Source: Trissonchulus latispiculum (Eukaryota > Nematoda > Enoplea > Enoplida > Ironidae). Taken from it: DNA of 64,000 nucleotides. The notes under the pieces were generated by a model. It was not told where the DNA came from and ran no database searches. It was given only the letters and a program-made list of their open reading frames with translations. Of the stretch, positions 46,521 through 57,182 are shown piece after piece. Position numbers and translations under genes: made by a program. The DNA is taken from positions 1-64,000 of the forward strand of contig JASAND010031913.1 of assembly GCA_030248195.1 (NCBI GenBank), given 5' to 3'. Positions within the stretch are counted from its first letter, which is position 1. Each line of letters starts with the position of its first letter.

Positions 46521-47425
46521 CTATAGCACAGATATGGCTAGACGTCAACTCTATCACAATTCAAACTTCGGTTGCAGGTTCAATTTAAATCCAGATGGAG
46601 GTAGCTTTTTTCTAGTACCAGAAGCCCTCAGATACATATTATTTGGTAAAATGTCAAAAAGCTGGTACAACAAAATGAAGCATATTCTAATCGTAAATCG
46701 TAAACTGGGTACCAAAAAGGCTGACAGAAATCCTGACCAGAACTTAAAGCTAAAGTACCAGAAAAAGTGATCATACACCTATCTCGACCATAAAAGTTTA
46801 CTATGCAAAACAAATTGTCAACAGCAAAGTGCAAAAAGAAAACCTGCAAACCTACACACAGCAAAAATGACATCAAAAGTGAGCAAACACAAAAAGTTCT
46901 TCAGATTCTACACATCGTCTGTAAAAAAAGGCAGTAAATAGTAGGCAAACATAATTTATCCAAAATAATATACACATACGTACATATACCACACTTATAA
47001 TAAATCTAACAGATAAAAATAGCAAGAAAGGAATCAATTAAACCTTATCCCCCCTGAGTAAAAGTTGGTCGACTTCAATGACTTAATGCAAGAGATCAAC
47101 CAAGCCTTAGACCATGATTTATACATCGTTGAAATGCTCGACCTGTGCTCTATTTAATGGCGTAAAGCAGTTTGACGTTGCTTGCTGCTGTAAAATGTTT
47201 AGCTTAAGTTACCGCTTTTTGCCATTTTTGGTAATCTCTTAAGCTTAACTTTTCACAGTAGCAAAGCAACAGCATATTGCTTTACACCACTAAATAAAGC
47301 CCATCCCGAGCATTCCAACGATGTATAAGTCATGCTCTCAGGCTTGGTTGATCTCTTGCATTGCGTTGCATTGCATTGCATTGCAAAATTGCGTAACCTA
47401 TGGTCATATTTGGTTCGAAAAATAC

Positions 47426-47758
47426 CTGAAAAAACGGTCTGGTGCTCGGAATCGCAGATAAACAATGTTAGTTTTGGCACAATGAATACTTTACTTTCTT
47501 TCACTTTCATTTTGCCGGTGTCAAAGTAATCGAATATCCGGTCGATTTCCGGTTCTGGGCTTAGCTTCGAAAATTTTTGAGGCAGAGACGACATTTACGC
47601 TGCACTTTGAAAAATTATACATACGATATGATCACAATTATTAAACGGTAATAATTACTTAGCACAACATTCCAATCAAAATATAAATCGTAATCATGTA
47701 CTTTTAAAGTAAGTCCAGGTAAGCCGTCAGAAAAATACTTTACTTCAATCGATGCCAT
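47426..47758 (-). CDS. Small two-exon gene fragment, function unknown
   Basis: Exon 1 (47758-47659) starts MASIEVKYFSDGLPGL and ends at an A|GTAATT donor. A frame-consistent second exon (47554-47426) reads PEIDRIFDYFDTGKMKVKES and then VFIVPKLTLFICDSEHQTVF before a CAG|GTATTT donor. No family recognised. Parts of both exons recur at 48745-49180 in broken form, which suggests real coding sequence that has been duplicated. Downstream exons were not found, so this may itself be a pseudogene. The proposed acceptor (CCCAG at 47555) has a weak pyrimidine tract. Confidence 0.3.
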
Positions 47759-47839
47759 TTTATAGGTCAGACAAAAATATAAATAAACTAGTGCTTTGAA
47801 TAAAGGTTTACCCTAAAAGTTTTCGGTCCTATGTTAAAT

Positions 47840-47886
<47 letters not shown>

Positions 47887-48744
47887 AAGATTCCTACGGT
47901 CCCTATCTACTATCTAGCGAAACCTCAGCCGTGGGATGTCCACATAAATGTCGGCTGCCATTGACAAGTTGCTGGCAAGTGGGTGCCATCGGCTTTTCCG
48001 GAAACCTCACGCCAATAAGTAGGGCCTTTTGGCGACTTCGCCGCCTTCATACCAATAGGCAGCTGAACCTATACCTAAGTCTAGGTCGAAGGACCCGATA
48101 CTGACCAAATGCCATTGCAACAAGTTAATACAGCCAAGCAGCTGCCATCAGCTTTTCCGGAAACTTCAGGCCAACAAGTAGTACGTTTTCCTTAGTCGAA
48201 GCGGCAATTTTCGCTTTTCACCACCTTCCAGTGTCTGGATACCCTGTTTTCATGATACACTGAAATTTTTTCTTATCTCCAAAACCTACCTAAACTGCTT
48301 CCTCTCGTAACGTGAAGCCAGAAACACCATCCGGACGGCTCTCGCTAGCTCCTAGCGTCAGCTGCTTGTGGTTTAGGTTCTGTCTATTGTCTCGGCGAAC
48401 AGTAGGGGTAAGCCGCTTGCTTGCTGCCGAGCGCCAACCTGTTCGTCGAGTGTATAGGGGAAGTGGGCTTTCCCGATTCACCGACGGCAAGAAACTGTTT
48501 CTGATCGCGTCGAACTCCTGCAGGAAAGTGCAGGGAACGCTCGTTATACGCGATAATGGAAACTGACTTGTTGATTAAGACTGCATTCTTCGAAAAGGGC
48601 TGCGAAGCCTTAGAAAGAACTGCTGAAGCAGTACAATTGTGCATATCCATTCCTTACTCCTAAGCTCAGACAATTAGGCTTAGATACCTAGATAACTAAA
48701 ATACCTTAGATACCTTAGATACCAAAGACACCTAGGCTTGGGCT

Positions 48745-49180
48745 TAGCATCGAAAATTTTTAAGGCGGAGACGACACTTAGAAAAATAATACATATGATA
48801 TGATCACAATCATTAAACGGTAATAATTACTTACCAAAACATTCCAATCAAAATATAAATCGTAATCATGTACTTTTAAAGTAAGTCCAGGTAAGCCGTC
48901 AGAAAAACATAAACTTTACTTCAATCGATGCCATTATAGGTCAGACAAAAATATAAACTAAAGTCTGACCAGAAAATCTTAACTGTGAGCGACTGTCCTG
49001 AGTTAACCTTTGAAGTTAGTCTATTAAGCTATAGCGATTTCCGGTCTGGTGCTCTCAGAATCGCGGATAAAAATGTTCGTTTTTGGCACACTGAATATTT
49101 GGGAGGCTACTTTCATTTTACCGGAGTCAAAGTAATCAAATATCCGGTCGATTGCCATCTCAGTATCCGGTTGGTCCGGA
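48745..49180 (-). pseudogene. Broken duplicates of the 47.4-47.8 kb fragment
   Basis: 48745-48960 matches the exon 1 region but carries an insertion that breaks the frame after MASIEVK. 49043-49180 matches the exon 2 region (IDRIFDYFDSGKMKV) with later frame damage. Order and orientation fit two tandem partial copies. Confidence 0.65.
48960..49010 (-). repeat. Short dispersed repeat
   Basis: Complement of the AACTCAGGACAGTCGCTCAC...TTTTTGGTCAGACTTTAGT block found at 50519-50575 and 63813-63872. Confidence 0.75.
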
Positions 49181-49286
49181 AGTCAAATCATTTCATTAAA
49201 ATGATATATCCCTAACAAGCATCAACCTCAAATTACTTCATGTCTGCTGTGTAATTTTTGAATGATAGCGCTATGATAGAATGAGC

Positions 49287-49964
49287 TAGGGTTGTAAATT
49301 GTAAAAAAGTAAAAATGTTAAAAAACATTTTTACAGTTATTAACAGTAGCAAAATTTCGGAATTTTTAACAGGTTTTTACACTTTTTAACACCACTTTTT
49401 TTACACCTTTTAACACTAGATTTTTTACATATTTTTAACATTTTTTAACACTACTTTTCGGAATTTTTTTACAATTTTTTTACAATTTTTTACACTTTTT
49501 CACAGCTATACATATACCACCGATTGTGAAAAATAGTGTTTCAAGTATCGTATACATTGCAGACATGTTTTGTTTCAGTACGTACATTAAAAGTATTTTA
49601 TTTCAAAAAGTAAAAATGACATTAAAAGTAAAAACGGTGGTTAGACCCTGTTGAGGATTTTTTGGGAATTCATTTTTGATTTAATAAGTTGCCGACTGTA
49701 ACTCGGTTGCAATTGAATTTCGTGCCAGATAACCTGCTCAGAGGATTGTTTCCTTTCATTGAAAATTTAAAAATCCTGCAAGATGGGTTCAGTGAATATC
49801 TCAGTCAATAAAATTTAACAAAATGTCCAATTCATTCTAAGCCATGATGGACGAATATTTCAGAATAAAAATGTCACAGACAGAATCTCTTTTAACACTT
49901 TTTTACACTGTTAAAAACAGGTGTAAAAATTAATTACTTTTTTACATGTAAATTAACAACCCTG
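49287..49964. mobile_element. hAT-type non-autonomous element, complete
   Basis: Termini TAGGGTTGTAAATT and AATTAACAACCCTG, with a perfect 8-bp duplication GAATGAGC (49279-49286 and 49965-49972). The interior is full of TTTTTACA and TTAACA repeats. Confidence 0.85.
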
Positions 49965-50108
49965 GAATGAGCGATAGAATGAATGACGCATTCTCTTTCC
50001 GAATCTGAAGCGTTTTTATCGATTTGGCATCCGGTAAACGGATATAGACCGGATATGATGGTTCTACCGGATTCTCCTCCTCCTGAGGTTTCTAAAAATA
50101 TATACTTT

Positions 50109-50494
50109 ACTGTGCTTATTCTAGGCATTTTTTTCTTGAGGGGGCTTCTTGGGGGGGCCAAAAGTCCGAGGAGCAAGGAAATTTTGGAGGGGGGATTTTT
50201 CCAAAAATATGCTAAAAATAGCGCTATTTTTCTGGCATGTACTGTAAAAGTTCATTTTTATTGCAAAAATAACCAGATTTAGTGTTAAAAAGGCAAAAAA
50301 ATGAGTAAAAATCTCCGGCGAAGCCGGACAATTTTTGAAAATTTGGCCTTCTGACGATTTTTAGGGCAAAATTTGGTACCAAAAGGGGCACCCACTTTTT
50401 TGGGTGGGGGGGGGTTTGGGGGGGAACGATTTTGGCGGGGGAAGGGTGTTTATGGGGGCCCCCCGCCCCCCCCCCCCCAGTAGAATAAGCCCAG
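50109..50494. mobile_element. Poly-G MITE
   Basis: CTGTGCTTATTCTAGG at the left and TAGAATAAGCCCAG at the right, flanked by CTTTA on both sides. The interior ends are homopolymer G and C runs. Related to 44369-44444 and 54985-55284. Confidence 0.65.
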
Positions 50495-50518
50495 CTTTAT
50501 ATAGACTAACGGCAAAGG

Positions 50519-50575
50519 TTAACTCAGGACAGTCGCTCACAGTTCGGTTCCAAGATTTTTTGGTCAGACTTTAGT
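50519..50575 (+). repeat. Short dispersed repeat
   Basis: AACTCAGGACAGTCGCTCAC-type block, also at 63813-63872 (+) and 48960-49010 (-). Confidence 0.75.
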
Positions 50576-51067
50576 TGCAAAATTTCCCTAAGTTCAATCA
50601 AAGTTTTGGGGCAATTGAATACTGATCGGCATAAAAGGAATGTTTTTCTCAAACCATTTTCAAATTTTTCAGAAAAATAGGACTGAAAGAGCGAAAACCT
50701 AGTAGATGTATATTGAACAGTGACCAGCATAAAAATTATGCAAGTTACCCATTTTCGCCGTTTTTGCAGCTCTTCCCAATGCAGGGTACAACGTCGACAG
50801 AGTACTTTTGAACAAGGTGCCTGGTACATGGCTTGTGCCAGCCAGCTTCATTATATTCCATCTGGAGTGGATAGCTATTCATTAGAGCTGCATCCGCCAA
50901 AAACAACAAGTTCAAATCTGATAGACAATTATATAGAAGGCTTAGATTTTTGCCCATTTCTACAATAGCACCGACCGTACACAAAGACATAAAATTATAA
51001 TAGCACAACAACATTACAATAGGCCCCAGTAGCACGACACTTTGAGGATAAAAGTAAAAACTAGCAC

Positions 51068-51134
51068 AAAAAGAGATCGAACCACGGCCCTTCCGACCTG
51101 CAGACAGACACTCTTACCACTACACCACGAGACC
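51068..51134 (-). repeat. tRNA-like sequence with T-run terminator
   Basis: On the minus strand TGGTGTAGTGGTAAGAG is a perfect A-box region and GTGGTTCGATCTC is a near-perfect B box, ending in TTTTT. T-stem and acceptor pairing are poor, so a tRNA-derived SINE head or pseudogene is more likely than a working tRNA. Confidence 0.5.
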
Positions 51135-51331
51135 AGTGGTGCTGGATTTCTACACCAACTAAATGTCATAATGCCTAATTCCGCTCTATGCGCTCCTATC
51201 GTCACAATATATCGATTAGAGGTATTTCGTAACAAAGTAAATGGGGGCTGCATAAATGAGGGGGGAGTTAAGCATTTGTATATCCGAGTGTCACCAGCCA
51301 TAATACAAGCCCTGAGATCCAAGGGTAGGAT

Positions 51332-54300
51332 TTAGCCAGCCTGAAATTCCTGAGCAACCAGTTTGTGGACCACATCTTCACAGGCCAAAATCAGATCCTT
51401 ACAGGACTCCTCGTAGAGCTCATCCGCAATCTCTGAGGCCAATCTACAGACAGTGAAGAAAGAAAGGTTAACACTTGTAATAGGCAAATAAAGACTAGCA
51501 GACGTGAGGAAATAAAATTCTTAACTATTCTTTCATTCTATGAAACTCTCACTGCATGCCAATAACAGCAATAGCTCAACTCAGTAGATCACTGAAGTAT
51601 ATAGAACAGCCTAGAATCTCAGACGAACTGTCATTGTTTCACTTTCATCTAAACTCCGAAAGGTTGAAAATAGCGTTATAAACTACATAGTTTCGCTGTC
51701 CAAGAGCTGATGAGTGGATAGAGTTCTTGACCTGGGTTTTTTACGGGGGGGGGGGGGGGTAGGGGGTTGCCCGACACTGTTTCGGGGCCCCACGCGACCC
51801 CCTACCCCCAACACGTTCCCCTCCGCCTTTTTTGGGGTTGCCCCCCCCGCCCCCGACGGGGCCTAGAAATTTCCAAATTTTCAAGATTTTCGGTCAAAAT
51901 TTTCAAACATTTTCCGGCCTCGCCGGAATTTTTTGGTCAGAAATCTCGCTTTTGGTGCTAAGACTTAATTTTTGAGCGCTTTTACGCTTATAGTTAAAGC
52001 AGTATATGTGGAAAACAGGCCATTTATACAGTAGTCTTAAAAATTTTAGCCCCCTCCCCCAATTTTGCATACACGCACCCCACTACAGGTGGGGGGCGTC
52101 ACCTTCACTCTTCCCCCCCCCGCTTATGTTTGCCTAGAAAATTCCCAGTTGACTACAAACGAGCCAGCTCGGCTAGTATCCAACTTTCAAACCTAATTTT
52201 AAGGATTCACAAACTGTGTAAGAAAAACTCACTCCTCACAAAGTCTGGCCCAGTGTCTAGGCCAGGGGCTTGGCTTCGGCCGACTGGCCAGAAGGCGTCG
52301 ACGCTCAGCTTCAGACAGCCGGAGACGCAGTGGCGCCGCCTGCAGCGTCGCGGTCACGTGATCTGACGGCGGCGTTGACATGGCAGCTGTGCTAGACTCG
52401 GATCTGAAACAACAACAACAACAACAACAGAGAAGCGTGAGCACAGTTGGCTAGGTTAATAACAAAATATGATTATTAGGTCACTAATAAAAGCAAGGTA
52501 ATTTATAATCAAATTATCGCTGCTAGCTATGAAACTCAAAGTACATACAAACGTGCATACGTACGTATTTAAGCTCGAAGGCTTTAGACGTTTGAGCATC
52601 ATTAGTCTGAACAAGTGTGACATTCCTTTGTGCTGGAGTGTGGAAATGCGGTACTTAGCTGAGAAGGTCATACTTAACAAGTGCAAGTAACTTTAAGTAT
52701 ACAGTATAAGTTGATTCTCTCAAAGAATGGATAACTAGAATCCCCTAAAATTGTTTCTGACATATATTGGCTATTTTAATTACCCCCCCCCGCCCCCTAT
52801 TTGGCAACTTCTCCACCTCTCCCCCAATTCGAGGTGTCCCATCATAAATTCTGACCTCCCCTCATATATAATCCCAAAAATTGCCAAATTTTATTTCATG
52901 AAATTTAATTTTTCAAGACTCATTAATTATATACTTAATTAAAAATTCAGAATTTTCAAAAAAGTTCCGGCTTCTCCGGATTTTTAGCGAAGTTTTAAAG
53001 AGTTTTAACGATTTTTGGCAGATTTCATACAAAAGAAGTAAAAATTCGAAAAGTTTCAAAAAGATGCCTCCACGTTTGGTGAGCCGCACCTCAATGCCCC
53101 CCACCCCCAAATAAAATTTGTCCTAAACATAGGCCACAAATACACACAAAAGCTTCAAAACATTAACTCAATAGCTTTTAGCAAATGAAATTAAACCAGA
53201 GTTTCGGCTGTCTGCTGACATTATGAAGCCAAAAATTGTCACTGATTCCTTATCCTTTACCGAAAATTCCGCCATTGAACACACAGAATTGATGAGCAGC
53301 GTCAAACTAATATTTTTGGAAAGTTTCATCCACTTTCATAAAAGAAATGAAAACCACGGGTTAGGTTTAAATAGATTTAAATAGTTAGATACAACTATAA
53401 ACTACAGTACCCTGCAACCATAAGGTGACAGATCGCGATTTCGGAAATTCGCGAAGTTTTCCGAAGTTTTCGCGATTTTCGCGAGAGTTTGCGAAAATCG
53501 CAACCTATTTTCGCGAATTTGTATATATCAACAATTTTCGCGAACTTTGATGGCGATTTTCGCGAACCTTCGCGAAAATCGCAGTGACCGATCGCGAAAC
53601 CTGAAGGGATGAAATTCTTCGCGAACCGCGATGGCGATTTTCGCGAACCTTCGCGAAAATCGCAGTATCCAATCGCGAAACTTGAAGGGATGAAATTCTT
53701 CGCGAACCGCGATGGCGATTTTCGCGAACCTTCGCGAAAATCGCAGTGTCCGATCACGAAATCTGAAGGGATGAAATTCTTCGCGAACCGCGATGGCGAT
53801 TTTCGCGAACCTTCGCGAAAATCGCAGTGTCCGATCACGAAATCTGAAGGGATGAAATTCTTCGCGAACCGCGATGGCGATTTTCGCGAACCTTCGCGAA
53901 AATCGCAGTGTCCGATCACGAAATCTGAAGGGATGAAATTCTTCGCGAACCGCAATGGCGATTTTCGCGAACCTTCGCGAAAATCGCAGTATCCGATCGC
54001 GAAACTTGAAGGGATGAAATTCTTCGCGAACCGCGATGGCGATTTTCGCGAACCTTCGCGAAAATCCCAGTGTCCGATCTCGAAACCTGAAGGGATGAAA
54101 TTCTTCGCGAACCGCGATGGCGAATTTCGCGAAACTTCACGAAAATCTTTTCTAGTTAATGCGAAATCGGAAAGAAGCAAAGTCTTCACTGATGATGATC
54201 GCGAAAATGGCTAAAGCATGCTAAGTTCACTGCGGATCCTCTCAGGCTGTTGTGCAAGTGTCAACCTGTCCCTTCCACTGCCATACCTGCTGTTCTTGGC

Positions 54301-55611
54301 TATCTGGCAAGCTAGCTAGTCTATCATAAAGTTGGCAATGCCTTATTTCATTAAATCGCATTAACTAGAAAAGATTTTCGTGAAGTTTCGCGAAATTCGC
54401 CATCGCGGTTCGCGAAGAATTTCATCCCTTCAGGTTTCGAGATCGGACACTGGGATTTTCGCGAAGGTTCGCGGAAATCGCCATCGCTGTTCGCGAAGAA
54501 TTTCATCCCTTCAAGTTTCGCGATCGGATACTGCGATTTTCGCGAAGGTTCGCGAAAATCGCCATTGCGGTTCGCGAAGAATTTCATCCCTTCAGATTTC
54601 GTGATCGGACACTGCGATTTTCGCGAAGGTTCGCGAAAATCGCCATCGCGGTTCGCGAAGAATTTCATCCCTTCAAGTTTCGCGATTGGATACTGCGATT
54701 TTCGCGAAGGTTCGCGAAAATCGCCATCGCGGTTCGCGAAGAATTTCATCCCTTCAGGTTTCGCGATCGGTCACTGCGATTTTCGCGAAGGTTCGCGAAA
54801 ATCGCCATCAAAGTTCGCGAAAATTGTTGATATATACAAATTCGCGAAAATAGGTTGCGATTTTCGCAAACTCTCGCGAAAATCGCGAAAACTTCGGAAA
54901 ACTTCGCGAATTTCCGAAATCGCGATCTGTCACCTTATGGTTGCAGGGTACTGTATGTACTCTTTTTACACCGCATTAAGCACTGTCTGGCTTATCCCTA
55001 CATGGGCCGCCCCCCATTCGGCGACCTCCTCCCCCATTCGAGGAGACCCCCACGAAATGCCCCCCATATATAACCCCAAAATTTGCCTAATTCAACTTTT
55101 TAACGAAATTTTCACTATTTTAGCCTGAAAATCACTTAAAATCATTTTAGCAGTTTTACACAAAAATCCACAGAAATTCGAAACAATTTTCCAAAAATAC
55201 GCCACCCCCCCATTTTGGCTGAGCCCCATCTCAATAGGGGCCACCCATGAAGCCCCCCCCCAAATGCCAAGGAATAAGCCAGACTGTACCAACCTTAACT
55301 ATAACTGTTTCAACAGAACACCCACCGTCTGCGTTCCTGCGGCTTTCTAGCAGGACTGCCGCCAGCCAGAAAGGGATTCAGGCGTTCACGCTTCTCTTTC
55401 AGCGGCAAACTCAACAGGTAACCTTTAGGCTTGAAATCCGCCCTATAGGAGCGAAGACATCTCGAACCGAGGAAATAACCGGATCAGCGTGGGATCGAAT
55501 TTGACGCGCTGACGCGGAACGACGTTTCCCTGCAGGCTGATCTATCTTTCGTTGACGTCGCTGACGCTGCTGTTCCTGTTCCAGGTCCCAAGCCTCCAGA
55601 TAATTTTGCTC
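51332..55611 (-). CDS. 3' part of an unrecognised multi-exon gene
   Basis: Last exon 51443-51332 (LASEIADELYEESCKDLILA... to a TAA), preceded by 52403-52233 (SESSTAAMSTPPSDHV... to RHWARLCEE), then an exon ending at 55326 (GYLLSLPLKEKRERLNPFL, ARKPQERRR). These three join in phase through GT-AG introns. Further upstream, 55611 down to about 55480 reads EQNYLEAWDLEQEQQRQRRQRK after a good acceptor, but lies in another frame, so a short intron between about 55480 and 55430 is needed; I could not fix its ends. The protein is charged, with Arg/Glu-rich likely coiled-coil and an acidic helical C-terminus (E-E-x-x-x-D-L motifs), as in some centrosomal or ciliary proteins, but I do not recognise it. 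The 5' exons are not found. Confidence 0.55.
51740..52125. repeat. Poly-G/poly-C repeat in an intron
   Basis: A run of about 13 G at 51746, CCCCCCCCGCCCCC near 51841, and a similar block near 52115. Probably a member of the poly-G MITE group; termini not defined. It lies in the unrecognised gene's last intron. Confidence 0.45.
53405..54953. mobile_element. Tc1-like foldback element made of 81-bp repeats
   Basis: Ends CAGTACCCTGCAACC / GGTTGCAGGGTACTG flanked by TA, as for Tc1/mariner-type insertions. Left arm 53405-54166 and right arm 54352-54953 are reverse complements joined by a unique centre of about 185 bp. The left arm carries seven units of exactly 81 bp (GATGAAATTC starts at 53608, 53689, 53770, 53851, 53932, 54013, 54094), the right arm five. 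Each unit holds several TTCGCGAA palindromes. Long open frames on both strands follow from the 81-bp period and are not evidence of a protein. It sits in an intron of the unrecognised gene. Confidence 0.85.
54985..55284. mobile_element. Poly-C/poly-G MITE
   Basis: GTCTGGCTTATCCCTAC at the left and GGAATAAGCCAGAC at the right, with CCCCCC-rich interior ends. Same terminal theme (GGCTTATTC) as 50109-50494. Confidence 0.6.
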
Positions 55612-56295
55612 CTAAAATTAGAACAATGTCACAAAAAATTAATAATGGGGTATTAATATGAAAAATAAAATAACCAAATAATGGAGTAAAACTCCCTTCA
55701 GGACAATGTTTGCTCATTTATGCTGAATAGATAGACCGTCACGTTGCACGCTTTGACCATTACTGAGTGAGACCGTTTCCTCAACTAAGACATTTTAGGG
55801 GCTAAAACTGTTTTTCTCAAAACTGCCATTATTTTGTCTTGAACATCGATTCCTCGAAGACTACAACACTGAAGTTTTGATAAAATGAAAATTCGCACTA
55901 TGCTAAGGGAGGATGTTTTTCTTGGAGTTAGTGTTCTGACATTTTCTATCGCAAGAAAAGTCAATGCGAAATTTCGAAATTTTGACTCACATGGAGATTA
56001 ACTGAATAAGTCGAATTAAAAAACAATGTCCCTCAGCCCACATGTACTAGTACAAAAGAACATCTTGGCAGACGCTACATTTTAAGAGATAGGAATTGGC
56101 CGAATCTCCATTTGTATTTAACTGGTCCGTAAGGCAGACTAAAATGTCATCCACTGATAAGAATGTACTCACAACAAACGTATATAAATATATATTCTCA
56201 AATGTCACCCAACTCCGAAAAATCCAAAAAGTTGTCAAAAATCATTCCATAAAGGGAAAATACCATCAATTTAAGAGGGTCTTAATTAAAATGTT
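55612..56295. other. Intergenic or intron; nothing recognised
   Basis: Upstream of the last exon I can assign to the unrecognised gene. No further exon is convincing. Confidence 0.35.
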
Positions 56296-56547
56296 AAAAA
56301 GTCTTGGCCATATTGCACCATGTGTTTGCCTTTGACTGTGCAGACATTAGTTTTCAGTTTATGTTTATAGTTTATGTTGATGTTTGGCCCCACCGAAGTG
56401 AGGCCGGTCCTGCAGCATTGACCCGCTGCAGAAGGCTTTTTGGCACACACGTGAACACATGACAGTGGCAGACCAAGACCAACTGTCAGTAGGAGCTGTC
56501 TAACGTTATAACAGCAGTGTAGACTTGCAGCATCAACAGTATAGGTT
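56296..56547 (-). repeat. Dispersed repeat R1 (core)
   Basis: Reverse complement of the R1 core, ending (minus strand) in GGCCAAGAC plus a T run. It keeps the CTGCAGCGGGTCAATGCTGCAGG stem and a one-mismatch CACTTCGGTG hairpin. Confidence 0.85.
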
Positions 56548-56597
56548 TTAGCAAGAGTGACACAATGACAAGCGTCATACGTCATACTCACTCTTAA

Positions 56598-56952
56598 GCC
56601 GGGTTCACACTGGAGTCTTAAGTCTTTAGTTTTAAGTCGTTAGTTTTAAGTCTTATGTCTTTAGTCTTTACTGGATTTGATTCACACTGACGTCTTTAGT
56701 CTTTAGTCGTAAGTCTTAAGTCTTAAGAGATAAATTTATTTTATGTCCAGTCTTAAGGTTTTAAGCAAGCTAAAAGCCTTAAGACTAACGACTAAAGACT
56801 GCAGTGTGAATCAAGCTACTCTTAAGTCTTAAGTCTTTAGCAGCCTAAGACTTACGACCTTACGACTTAAGACTCAGTGTGAACCAATTTCCCAAGTTTT
56901 AAGCCCTAAAGACTTAAGACTTGCGACTTAAGACTCCAGTGTGAACCCGGCT
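56598..56952. mobile_element. TTAA-flanked MITE A
   Basis: Termini GCCGGGTTCACACTGGAGTC and its complement, flanked by TTAA (56594-56597 and 56953-56956). The interior is a maze of TAAGTCTTTAG-like short repeats, with TTCACACTG or its complement five times. Confidence 0.8.
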
Positions 56953-56959
56953 TTAAGTA

Positions 56960-57178
56960 ATTACGTCAAGAAAATGAAGTAAACGCTGGCCAGCAGGCGG
57001 ATCCACGGAGGATACAAGGCAATAGTCATAAAGAAATAATGAAAAACGCCTGCATGCAGTCACTAAGGCCGTAGCCTTAGTCCGAACAGGAGATTGGCCG
57101 CGCCAATTGGCTCTCTCCTGTTCGGACTAAGGCTACGGCCTTAGTGACTGCAGGCAGGCGTTTTTCATTTTATCACTC
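56960..57178 (+). repeat. Dispersed repeat R2 with a long hairpin
   Basis: R2 start at 56965, then a hairpin whose arms of about 50 bp (about 57042-57090 and 57112-57166) are near-perfect complements around AGTCACTAAGGCCGTAGCC. Other R2 copies keep only the right arm. Confidence 0.8.
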
Positions 57179-57182
57179 TTAA

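Noticed and set aside
53395..54214. Open frames of 201 and 264 codons on opposite strands
   Set aside because: They run through 81-bp repeats (divisible by three) rich in palindromes, so both strands stay open without selection; the frames stop at the arm edges of a foldback element.
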